64,000 nucleotides of DNA from Thiomicrorhabdus lithotrophica (lineage in GTDB: Bacteria > Pseudomonadota > Gammaproteobacteria > Thiomicrospirales > Thiomicrospiraceae): contig NZ_CP102381.1 in NCBI RefSeq assembly GCF_029201445.1, positions 2,108,001 through 2,172,000 of the forward strand. The letters are read 5' to 3'. The position numbers were made by a program, and so were the translations under genes. The notes beneath the pieces are model-generated. The model did no database searches. It had not been told where the DNA came from and saw only the letters and a list, made by a program, of their open reading frames with translations. Below, piece after piece: positions 18,463-25,951 of this stretch; the stretch's first letter is position 1, and each line of letters opens with the position of its first letter.

Positions 18463-18885
18463 ATGCCAGGAAATAATCACGATGTCGTTGCTAGTTTTAT
18501 GGATACTCTGCCCTTACCTGTGAGAGAAGCGGCAACCGACCTTATTTGTTATTCTAGCCTCAAAGAGATGTTAAGCATCCGTCAAGAAGGACCGACTGAA
18601 TTTTTACAAAATCGTTTCAATTTAAGCCCCGAGGAATGGCAACAAGTTGTAAACGCTGTCATCATGACCAAGGTAAGTTATTTTCAAATTGAGCTTAATT
18701 TTCCTAATCGATATATAGACAAGTTGATTGAAATTGCTTGTTATGCACATGGTATGCCATCTAATGACCCAACTGCTCTTTATCAATCCGTTTTATCAGA
18801 TCATCCAAGCTTTGCAATGTGGATAAAAAATGCCATTCAAATGAAACAGCAGAACTTACGCCTTGCACAGAAGCAAAACTCATAA
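18463..18885 (+). CDS. Unknown protein between two PilZ-like genes
   Basis: A 140-residue, probably all-helical cytoplasmic protein with no recognised domain. It begins MPGNNHDVVASFMDTLPLP and includes an aromatic-rich central part. It follows the first PilZ-like gene by 44 bases on the same strand and faces the second PilZ-like gene, so it may belong to the same function. Start at ATG 18463 is plausible, but no strong ribosome site is visible. Confidence 0.65.
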   Translation: MPGNNHDVVASFMDTLPLPVREAATDLICYSSLKEMLSIRQEGPTEFLQNRFNLSPEEWQQVVNAVIMTKVSYFQIELNFPNRYIDKLIEIACYAHGMPSNDPTALYQSVLSDHPSFAMWIKNAIQMKQQNLRLAQKQNS

Positions 18886-18943
18886 AAAATAAACTCAACT
18901 CTCATTAAACAATAGTTCATTTAATCAATTTATTTTAATCTAG

Positions 18944-19864
18944 TTAATAAGGCAATGCTACTGACTGCATCGCATCCCTAAGCTCTTTACGCTGTTCAAA
19001 TAAAGTAATCTGCTGTTCCTGCTCTACCGTAAGTAGATTAAATTCAACTCCAATTCGGTATGGATAAAGCTGTTCATCAGACTCAATCTGCGAGAGAATT
19101 TTTCCCCTACAAACTAATACTTCATCATCAATCTTCATAAACACATCCATAATACTGAACAGTTCAAAGGGTGAAGTTGATAAAAAGCTAAAACCGCCAG
19201 CACTTAAGTTAACTCGGTAATTTATCCACTCACCCGAATGAGAGATTTCTCGATGAGCCTCTTTTAGACGATTTAAAACAAGTCCTTGAAGATTGAGCTT
19301 ATCTACCAGCAAACGTAAAACTTTAGCGGGTAAAACACCGCTTTGAGCTAATTTATCCAGATTAGTGACATAGGTTTTATCATCAAATAATGGTTGTGGG
19401 TTTTCAAGGTAAATAAATATTTTTCCATTAATACTTGTTTTGACTACCTGCTGTAACTCATCAATATAACCATCAATACGTTCATACAGCCCTAAAATAA
19501 GCGGTGCAATGGTTGAAGATTTTTTACTTGATGGTGGGCTAAACTTTGCATCCTCTCTGCTACGAAACTTATATTCATTCGCCAACCTAGAATCATTTGA
19601 TTCAATTAAGTGCTCTAGTAACCACCACATAAAATCAATTCTATGATTAAGAACATAAAACACATACATCGCATGAGAACTTGCATCAAAGCCCTTATCA
19701 AGCCAGCCTGATAGCTGCGCGTTATACTCACGGAGCTGCTCTTCTTCTTTTGCTGAAAACAGTTTTTTTCGCTCGGCGCCGAGGTAATAACCATAGCGAT
19801 CTACAGGCTCTAAATGCATAGGCAAAGTCACGTCATAACGAAAGAAACGGCGAGCATTAGACAT
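18944..19864 (-). CDS. PilZ-like protein, paralogue of the 17471 gene
   Basis: A 306-residue protein with RRFFRYD (5-11) near the N-terminus and YRVNLSAGGFSFLS (217-230) before a C-terminal beta-rich part with FMKIDDEVLVCRGKI and YRIGVEF. These two pieces match the two c-di-GMP-contacting motifs of PilZ domains, separated by about 210 residues that include long helices. It is the last gene of a leftward row: esterase, hugZ, this gene, with short gaps. Receptor function is inferred from motifs only. Confidence 0.72.
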   Translation of the reverse strand: MSNARRFFRYDVTLPMHLEPVDRYGYYLGAERKKLFSAKEEEQLREYNAQLSGWLDKGFDASSHAMYVFYVLNHRIDFMWWLLEHLIESNDSRLANEYKFRSREDAKFSPPSSKKSSTIAPLILGLYERIDGYIDELQQVVKTSINGKIFIYLENPQPLFDDKTYVTNLDKLAQSGVLPAKVLRLLVDKLNLQGLVLNRLKEAHREISHSGEWINYRVNLSAGGFSFLSTSPFELFSIMDVFMKIDDEVLVCRGKILSQIESDEQLYPYRIGVEFNLLTVEQEQQITLFEQRKELRDAMQSVALPY

Positions 19865-19911
19865 GGTTTAAGTTTCCTTTCATTCTTAAGCAGAATATTA
19901 TTAAAACGTAA

Positions 19912-20427
19912 TCAATTTCTAGAAACTGGTTGTAAGCCATTACACGGTTTATCTTCAAAAACAAAAGCTTGACCAAAGCCTTTAACATAGCCACCTTTTT
20001 GAATCGTAAATTCAAACAGATGAAAATCACTTAACCCCCTCAAAACCGAAACAACCTCACCAAACTGCTCTGAAAATACATTTAACAAGTCTGAATAAGC
20101 CTTATCATTAGCCAATATTTCTTCAACACTTAACTGTAAAGTCATACGCTCTCTTGCAAAGAGTTGTTCCGTTTGTGCTTCATCAGCTAGCAAAATCGCA
20201 CTTACCAGGCCTGGTGTATTTAAATCTGTTAATCGTTTATTACTTTCAATTAACCCTAGTAGATTTTGCGTATGCTTAGCAAGCTCACTCACAAAAATGT
20301 AGAGCTTATCCTCTTTATAAATAAAAGGTGCAACACTGGTTTCTAAAGAGGCATGCGCATCTAATGTACTTAAGATTAAACTCTTGCGGCTGTTAAAAAA
20401 AGCTTCACACTGCTGTTGATTAGTCAT
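19912..20427 (-). CDS. hugZ: HugZ-like pyridoxamine-oxidase-fold protein
   Basis: A 171-residue split-barrel protein of the pyridoxamine 5'-phosphate oxidase fold. HugZ/HutZ members bind and degrade haem for iron use, and the characteristic C-terminal block GGYVKGFGQAFVF is present. The N-terminal domain (ILSTLDAHASLETSVAPFIYKEDKLYIFVSELAKHTQNL) is typical. Many family members end with a haem-binding His in this region; I do not see an obvious extra C-terminal His here, so haem degradation is not assured. It follows the esterase by 17 bases on the minus strand. Confidence 0.8.
   Translation of the reverse strand: MTNQQQCEAFFNSRKSLILSTLDAHASLETSVAPFIYKEDKLYIFVSELAKHTQNLLGLIESNKRLTDLNTPGLVSAILLADEAQTEQLFARERMTLQLSVEEILANDKAYSDLLNVFSEQFGEVVSVLRGLSDFHLFEFTIQKGGYVKGFGQAFVFEDKPCNGLQPVSRN
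20213..20226. repeat. Palindrome copy 5 (one outer mismatch)
   Basis: TACCAGGCCTGGTG inside hugZ, read as Thr-Pro-Gly-Leu-Val on the minus strand. Confidence 0.85.
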
Positions 20428-20444
20428 TTTCTCGAGTTCACTGA

Positions 20445-21128
20445 TTAACTAATTAATTTTGCTTGCAACCAAGCTGAAATAAGCTCTATTTCGGGCATGC
20501 AAACTTGATGTTCCATTGGGTAAGTGTGCCACTCAACATTAAAGCCTTTGCTTTCTAAAAAATTTCTAGAGTCTTCAGCCACTTTCAGTGCAATCACTTG
20601 GTCATAAGTACCATGCGCCATTAAAATTGGCAAAGCTTGATTTTTAAGTGATGCTTCTTCAAAACACGGTTCTGGATAATAAGTCGATAAAGCCAATACA
20701 CCTGCAACGCTTTCTGAAAAATTAAGACCTGTATGTAATGCTACTAATCCACCCTGAGAAAAACCTGCCAAAACAATCTTATTAGCCGGAATCCCTAAAG
20801 CTATTTGCTGTTCAATCAGTTCCATCAGCACTGCACTGGATTTTTCCAAACCAGCGATGTCGACCCTATCCGCAATATTCATAGATAAAATGTCATACCA
20901 TGATCGCATGGCCATTCCGCCATTAACCGATACGGGTTGAACGGGAGCATGCGGAAATACAAAACGTATTGCGTGATTAGTGGGTAAACCTAATTGCGGT
21001 AAAATCCCTTCAAAATCATGCCCATCTGCACCCAGTCCATGTAGCCAAATAACAGCGGCACTTGCCTCAACCTTGGGTTCAACAACAATGCTTTGATCTA
21101 AATCTTTTAAGGTGTAATTCGGGTTCAT
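20445..21128 (-). CDS. Alpha/beta-hydrolase carboxylesterase
   Basis: A 227-residue phospholipase/carboxylesterase-family serine hydrolase. Motifs: oxyanion region IWLHGLGADGHDFEG, nucleophile elbow GFSQGGLVAL (Ser about 117), catalytic Asp in MAHGTYDQVI and His in EHQVCMPE. Similar enzymes hydrolyse small esters or acylated thiols; substrate unknown. ATG 21128 is preferred, preceded by TTAGG, over a TTG 21 bases upstream. It heads the leftward row esterase-hugZ-PilZ-like gene. The palindrome copy at 21174-21185 lies just upstream of its start. Confidence 0.88.
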   Translation of the reverse strand: MNPNYTLKDLDQSIVVEPKVEASAAVIWLHGLGADGHDFEGILPQLGLPTNHAIRFVFPHAPVQPVSVNGGMAMRSWYDILSMNIADRVDIAGLEKSSAVLMELIEQQIALGIPANKIVLAGFSQGGLVALHTGLNFSESVAGVLALSTYYPEPCFEEASLKNQALPILMAHGTYDQVIALKVAEDSRNFLESKGFNVEWHTYPMEHQVCMPEIELISAWLQAKLIS

Positions 21129-21173
21129 AGTTTTGCCTAATTTAAACAATCAAAAAATACAAAGCCTAATTTA

Positions 21174-21185
21174 ACCAGGCCTGGT
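21174..21185. repeat. Palindrome copy 6 (12-mer core)
   Basis: AACCAGGCCTGGTAA, intergenic, between the divergent esterase and lptM genes. The core ACCAGGCCTGGT is intact; the left outer base is A. Confidence 0.85.
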
Positions 21186-21270
21186 AACTTAAAAATCCGT
21201 AATAAAAAACGTATTTATTAAGCTTGTGAAATCTTTGTTTACTTTCTCTCGTGAGTTATTTTGTATGCTC

Positions 21271-21279
21271 TGCTAAAAT
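21271..21279 (+). promoter_or_regulatory. Possible extended -10 promoter for lptM-lysA
   Basis: TGCTAAAAT matches an extended -10 element (TGnTAtAaT) with no good -35 box, about 110 bases before lptM. Recognised by eye only. Confidence 0.35.
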
Positions 21280-21387
21280 AGCTCCATTTTAAAGGGTTAC
21301 ACTCTAAATGAGAAACCCAATTACAATTCAAAACCAGACTCTACCGAGTGCAAATTAAAAAACTGTACCTTTAAATGGGAATTATCA

Positions 21388-21573
21388 ATGCGAATACCTC
21401 TCTTTATTAGCTTAGTTTTATGCTCAATATTACTATCTGCTTGTGGTAAAAAAGGCCCTCTTTATTTACCTGAAGAGCCCAAAGAAGCGAACAACACCCA
21501 ACAATCTAGCTTAGAAAGTAATGTATTACGTATACAACCCCTTGAAAATAAATTGCAGCAGGACAAATCATGA
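21388..21573 (+). CDS. lptM: LPS-assembly small lipoprotein LptM (YifL family)
   Basis: A 61-residue lipoprotein. The signal peptide MRIPLFISLVLCSILLSAC ends in a lipobox (LSAC) directly followed by GKKGPLYLPEE, the family signature. In E. coli LptM helps the LptD/E translocon mature. It overlaps lysA by four bases (ATGA), a common lptM-lysA pairing. Confidence 0.92.
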   Translation: MRIPLFISLVLCSILLSACGKKGPLYLPEEPKEANNTQQSSLESNVLRIQPLENKLQQDKS

Positions 21574-22823
21574 CTCAAGCATTTAGCTTAAAAAACGATG
21601 GCCTTTATGCCGAAAACGTTAATATCGAATCTTTAGCTAAAGAGTACGGTACACCACTTTATATCTATTCGCGTAGTGAGTTCGAAAACCGTTGGCTGGC
21701 ATTTGATTCTGCTTTTGGTTCACAACCTCACCTGGTTTGCTATGCGGTTAAAACCAACTCAAATATTGCGGTTTTAAATGTATTAGCCAAACTTGGAGCG
21801 GGTTTTGACATTGTGTCTTTAGGTGAGTTAGAACGTGTATTAAAAGCTGGTGGTGATCCTAAAAAAGTCGTTTTCTCTGGTGTGGCTAAACAGTCGATTG
21901 AGATTCGTCGTGCTTTAGAAGTGGGGATTCGTTGTTTTAACCTTGAATCACACGCAGAGTTAGATCGCATTCAAGCGGTTGCTCAAGAAATGGATCTAAT
22001 AGCCAATATCTCCATTCGTGTTAACCCTGATGTTGATGCCAAAACCCATCCCTATATTTCAACGGGTTTAAAAGATAATAAATTTGGAGTGGATATTACC
22101 ACTGCACCCGAGCTATATGCCGATGCAAGTGCTTGTTCACACATTAATCCAATTGGGATTGATTGCCATATTGGCTCTCAGCTAACAGAGATAACGCCAT
22201 TTGTTGATGCCTTAGAGCGTGTTTTAGCCTTAAAGAATACTTTATCTGAAATGGGTATAGATATTCATCACCTAGATTTAGGTGGCGGCTTAGGGATTCA
22301 GTACACAGATGAAACCCCTCCAGCGATTAAAGACTACATTCAAGCGTTACTCACTAAGCTCAATGATACGAGCATTGAAGTGATTATTGAACCAGGCCGT
22401 GCGATTGCGGGTAATGCTGGTGTACTGGTCACGGAAGTGGAATATTTAAAACCAACCGAGCACAAAAACTTTGCCATTATTGATGCGGCAATGAATGATT
22501 TAATCAGACCAGCTTTATACCAAGCTTATCAAGAAATTGTATCCGTTGTACCAAGAACCGATGGTCACGAAGCACAGTGGGATTTAGTGGGCCCTGTTTG
22601 TGAAACGGGGGATTTCTTAGGTAAAGACAGAATGCTTAATTTAAAAGCCGGTGATTTGCTGGCAGTTAAATCCGCTGGTGCTTACGGATTTACAATGAGT
22701 TCCAACTACAACACCCGACCACGTGCGGCAGAAGTCATGGTAAAAGGTGACCAGGCCTGGTTAATTCGTCCTCGTGAAACCTATGAAGATCTAATGGGTT
22801 CTGAAGTCATTATTCAAGACTAA
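21570..22823 (+). CDS. lysA: Diaminopimelate decarboxylase
   Basis: PLP enzyme that decarboxylates meso-diaminopimelate to lysine. Of 417 residues. The PLP lysine is in VCYAVKTNSN (about residue 61), the glycine-rich phosphate-binding block is LDLGGGLGIQY, then EPGRAIAGNAGVLVTEV, and the active-site cysteine block is GPVCETGDFLGKDR. The C-terminal GAYGFTMSSNYNTRPRAAEVMV is also typical. Second gene of lptM-lysA. Two palindrome copies lie at its end, one inside the gene and a half copy in the 3' gap. Confidence 0.97.
   Translation: MTQAFSLKNDGLYAENVNIESLAKEYGTPLYIYSRSEFENRWLAFDSAFGSQPHLVCYAVKTNSNIAVLNVLAKLGAGFDIVSLGELERVLKAGGDPKKVVFSGVAKQSIEIRRALEVGIRCFNLESHAELDRIQAVAQEMDLIANISIRVNPDVDAKTHPYISTGLKDNKFGVDITTAPELYADASACSHINPIGIDCHIGSQLTEITPFVDALERVLALKNTLSEMGIDIHHLDLGGGLGIQYTDETPPAIKDYIQALLTKLNDTSIEVIIEPGRAIAGNAGVLVTEVEYLKPTEHKNFAIIDAAMNDLIRPALYQAYQEIVSVVPRTDGHEAQWDLVGPVCETGDFLGKDRMLNLKAGDLLAVKSAGAYGFTMSSNYNTRPRAAEVMVKGDQAWLIRPRETYEDLMGSEVIIQD
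22750..22761. repeat. Palindrome copy 7 (12-mer core)
   Basis: GACCAGGCCTGGTT inside lysA, read as Asp-Gln-Ala-Trp-Leu. A further half copy (TACCAGGCCTGC) lies in the gap at 22859-22870. Confidence 0.85.
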
Positions 22824-22877
22824 TGACTGTAAATTAAAACCTGTCATTTCTATAAAGTTACCAGGCCTGCTCTTTTT

Positions 22878-24089
22878 CTATTCTTGTCTTAACTGACTCG
22901 CTTGCCAAAGGTGCAAGGTAGATAACTGCTTTGCACCTGGCAACACATTGTCTAGCCCTCTTACTCTCAGAACTGAGTGCATTTCCATCACCTGGTTAAC
23001 TTTTTCAGGGAGCTCTGGTAAATGAGAATACGTTAACGCCCCCCAAATACCTTCATCATCCTGCCAAGCAACCAAGATGGCTTCACCCTGCTGGGCTGAA
23101 TTGAAATCAGTTAACCAAATATGCCCTTGAACTTGGCTTAAAGCAATCCAATCCTCTAAACCATGCAACGCCCTGGGTTCAATGGTTAAGCGCTGTTTTA
23201 AATGTGCTTTGGTTGCCGTATGTAGCTTTACTTTATCAGGACTCACCTTCTCAATAATTAACAATAACCAGGCCTGGTAAAGTTCAGCCACTTCAACCAA
23301 ATAACGACAGTTACCAATTTTATTCACCGCCTCGGATGCAAGCTCTAGAAACTCTGCTGCTCGATAAGCGTCTTCAAGCTGTGCAATCATGCTTTGACAT
23401 TGCATCGGTCGGCAAGGCAATTGTGCCAAGGCATGGTGCAGTTTTGAACCAATTAATTCTGGAAATCGTGCCGCTAAAGAGAGTGCCATAGAGTTAATTC
23501 TTGGCAATGACTGCAAAGCGGTTAAGCGTTGTTCATCTAATAAACAGGTTTCAACTTGTGCCGTAATTTCAGGGCTCACCCAACGTAAACGTAAGTTAGT
23601 TAAAAACTTAATGGTCTCTGCACTTCCTGGCCAACCTACCGTAGCGGCAATTTGTGAACGTTTACCCGATAACAAAGCCACAATTTCAGACTCTGCTAGT
23701 TTTGAGGTAATTAAACGCCACGCTAACATCGGCGCATGATCAAGTAACTCAAGTACCTGAGGATATTTACCTGCGTAATGTAATAAGGTCATTTGATGGG
23801 AAGGAAATAACGCACAACTATCTTGCACCCATTGCGGGATTTGTTTGCGCCAGTCTGAAAAATATTGATGGTTAGACCAAGCCATTATTTTAAAATAGGT
23901 TGGATAGTTTGGAATCGGCAGGGCATTCATCATCATGTTGTCCCAGCTGATAATACTGACCACGCCTTCCGCAGGGAAAAGTTTGCGAGCATCTATATAG
24001 AGTAGCTGCTCAAACTCATCCCAAAAACAGTGTTTAGCAAGTTGCTGTTGTTTGCGGTCGGTTGCGGTCAATAAGACTGGCGACTTCAT
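22878..24089 (-). CDS. Unknown 403-residue protein, perhaps PcfJ-like
   Basis: A soluble, Leu/Ala-rich, mostly helical protein with no signal peptide. The middle part (HYAGKYPQVLELLDHAPMLAW, LLSGKRSQIAATVGWPGSAETIKFL) follows a pattern I associate loosely with the N-terminal region of PcfJ-domain proteins, but the diagnostic C-terminal block is not evident, so I leave it unassigned. It starts 32 bases after the rlmI stop on the same strand and may share its transcript. One palindrome copy lies inside it. Confidence 0.7.
   Translation of the reverse strand: MKSPVLLTATDRKQQQLAKHCFWDEFEQLLYIDARKLFPAEGVVSIISWDNMMMNALPIPNYPTYFKIMAWSNHQYFSDWRKQIPQWVQDSCALFPSHQMTLLHYAGKYPQVLELLDHAPMLAWRLITSKLAESEIVALLSGKRSQIAATVGWPGSAETIKFLTNLRLRWVSPEITAQVETCLLDEQRLTALQSLPRINSMALSLAARFPELIGSKLHHALAQLPCRPMQCQSMIAQLEDAYRAAEFLELASEAVNKIGNCRYLVEVAELYQAWLLLIIEKVSPDKVKLHTATKAHLKQRLTIEPRALHGLEDWIALSQVQGHIWLTDFNSAQQGEAILVAWQDDEGIWGALTYSHLPELPEKVNQVMEMHSVLRVRGLDNVLPGAKQLSTLHLWQASQLRQE
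23268..23279. repeat. Palindrome copy 8 (12-mer core)
   Basis: AACCAGGCCTGGTAA inside the unknown gene at 22878, read on the minus strand as Tyr-Gln-Ala-Trp. Confidence 0.85.
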
Positions 24090-24121
24090 GTTGATATTTT
24101 CTCGCTAAACCTTCTCTCTGA

Positions 24122-25315
24122 TTACCAGCTAGGAGAAACTTTGAAGAATAACGTTTTAATGTATTCCGTTTCTGGAATGGCCGGGTGTATAGGATGATCT
24201 GGCCCTTGATGCCCCTGATCAAACAGCTGCACATTACGGTCAATATGACGAGAAGCAGACTGTACCACTTGCAACAGATTATCGCGTGTTAAGTGATGTG
24301 AACAAGATGCTGAAACCAAAATACCGTCCTTTTCTAAAACGCGCATAGCAAGTTCATTCATACGACGATAAGCTTCAAAACCTTGTTTAAAATCTTTTTT
24401 ACGCTTAATAAAAGCTGGCGGATCAACGATCACCACATCAAATTTCTCCGCTTCAGCTTTAAGAGCATTTAGTACATCAAACGCATTTCCTTGAATGGTG
24501 GTCAACTTGTCTGCTACGCCATTTAAAGCGGCATTATGGTCAACACCATCCAAGGCAAATTCAGAAGCATCAACACAAGTCACGGATTCAGCTCCTGCAG
24601 TAGCAGCTGCGACACCCCAACCACCCAAATAACTAAATACATCTAAAACACGCTTACCTTTGACTAAACCTTGTAAACGTTTACGAGAGCAACGGTGGTC
24701 ATAGAACCAACCCGTTTTTTGACCATCTTCTACAGGGATTTCAAATAGCGTATTGTTTTCTGTAATGATGATAGATTCTGGCAACTCACCCAAAACGACT
24801 TCTTCATAAAGAGGTAAGCCTTCAAGCTTACGACTAGCGGTATCGTTTTTCATCACAATCGCTTGAGGGTGATACAAATTCTCTAAAACCTGAACAATAT
24901 CGTCTTTCACTACTTCCATTCCCGCAGTGGTAATTTGTACTGAAAAAACATCACCAAAACGATCAATTACCAGGCCTGGTAAACCATCTGAATCACCAAA
25001 AACCAAACGGTAAAATGGCTGATCAAAATGCAATTCACGTAAATCTTGAGCCGCTTGAATACGCTTTTTTAGGAATTTAATATTGAAATCAAGCTTGGTA
25101 CTACGGCTTAAAATACGTGCACAAATTAACGTATTTGGATTTACATAGCCCATGCCTAAAGGTTTACCTGTTGAGGCTTCAATAATCACTTGCTGGCCAG
25201 GTTCAAAGTCTTTCAACGGTGTCGCTTGAGTATCCACTTCATTACTATAAACCCAAACATGGCCTTGTTTAATACGGCGCTCTTCATTCTTTTTTAATCG
25301 TAAACTCGCTAACAT
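24122..25315 (-). CDS. rlmI: 23S rRNA (cytosine-C5) methyltransferase RlmI
   Basis: A 397-residue SAM-dependent methyltransferase; E. coli RlmI makes m5C1962 of 23S rRNA. An N-terminal PUA domain (MLASLRLKKNEERRIKQGHVWVYSNEV) is followed by the EEHxx-like central region (YHPQAIVMKNDTASRKLEGLP, EDGQKTGWFYDHR) and the Rossmann methyltransferase domain with DVFSYLGGWGVAAATAGA and motif IV DPPAFIKRKKDFKQG; the second catalytic Cys block is SASCSHHL. One palindrome copy lies inside. It leads a leftward pair with the unknown gene at 22878. Confidence 0.95.
   Translation of the reverse strand: MLASLRLKKNEERRIKQGHVWVYSNEVDTQATPLKDFEPGQQVIIEASTGKPLGMGYVNPNTLICARILSRSTKLDFNIKFLKKRIQAAQDLRELHFDQPFYRLVFGDSDGLPGLVIDRFGDVFSVQITTAGMEVVKDDIVQVLENLYHPQAIVMKNDTASRKLEGLPLYEEVVLGELPESIIITENNTLFEIPVEDGQKTGWFYDHRCSRKRLQGLVKGKRVLDVFSYLGGWGVAAATAGAESVTCVDASEFALDGVDHNAALNGVADKLTTIQGNAFDVLNALKAEAEKFDVVIVDPPAFIKRKKDFKQGFEAYRRMNELAMRVLEKDGILVSASCSHHLTRDNLLQVVQSASRHIDRNVQLFDQGHQGPDHPIHPAIPETEYIKTLFFKVSPSW
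24968..24981. repeat. Palindrome TACCAGGCCTGGTA, copy 9
   Basis: Inside rlmI, 16-mer TTACCAGGCCTGGTAA, read as Leu-Pro-Gly-Leu-Val on the minus strand. Confidence 0.9.
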
Positions 25316-25379
25316 TTGGGATTCTCTTTTCTCTATATTTGTTGATTTATATCGCTATTTTTATCATTTTAAAAACGTA

Positions 25380-25420
25380 AAAGAGGCTTAACCTAAGTTT
25401 CCTTATGGCTAAACCTCTTT
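25380..25420 (-). terminator. Terminator after gcvH
   Basis: A 14-bp stem with two G-T wobbles (25380-25393 with 25407-25420), followed on the minus strand by CTTTTACGTTTTT. It ends gcvH before rlmI. Confidence 0.7.
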
Positions 25421-25483
25421 GGATATAACTGCGTTTGATTGATTTAAGTTAAATCTATTTCAGTTTTTATGGTGAATGTAAAA

Positions 25484-25870
25484 CTAGCCGTCAATCATTT
25501 TCTGATACTCTTCATCAGAAAGTAAGTCTTCTAACTCACTCGCATCATGAGCGGCAATTTTGAACAACCAACCACCATCATAAGGTTCTTCATTAATCAG
25601 TTCTGGATCATCATCTAATGCTTCATTTATCTCAATAATTTCACCACTTACTGGTGCATAAATATCAGAAGCAGACTTTACCGATTCCAATGACATTGCT
25701 TCCTCTCCAGCTGTAATATCAGTGCCTAATTCAGGAAATGTTACGCTCATTAATTCGCCCAGTGATTCTTGAGCAAAATCGGTAATGCCCACAATGGCAA
25801 CACCATTTTCGTCAATATAAACCCACTCATGAGTTTCTGCATACTTTAAATGGCTTGGTAAAACGCTCAT
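25484..25870 (-). CDS. gcvH: Glycine cleavage system H protein
   Basis: A 128-residue lipoyl carrier of the glycine cleavage complex. The lipoyl lysine is in LESVKSASDIYAP, with VGITDFAQESLGELMSVTFPELG upstream. ATG 25870 is preferred: AGGA lies six bases upstream, while the ATG two codons earlier would be too close to it. gcvT, gcvP and lpd are not beside it, so it stands alone here. A role with lipoate-dependent sulfur-oxidation enzymes seems unlikely because the sequence is a standard GcvH. Confidence 0.95.
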   Translation of the reverse strand: MSVLPSHLKYAETHEWVYIDENGVAIVGITDFAQESLGELMSVTFPELGTDITAGEEAMSLESVKSASDIYAPVSGEIIEINEALDDDPELINEEPYDGGWLFKIAAHDASELEDLLSDEEYQKMIDG

Positions 25871-25951
25871 GCTCATTCCTTTTAGGATTAATCGATATGC
25901 TGCTCATTATACTGAATTCTAGGCATACCATGCTTCGATTGAATCAGTGAT

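Noticed and set aside
25877-25951. Glycine riboswitch before gcvH
   Set aside because: Only about 75 bases separate it from the next gene and no tandem aptamer pattern is visible.
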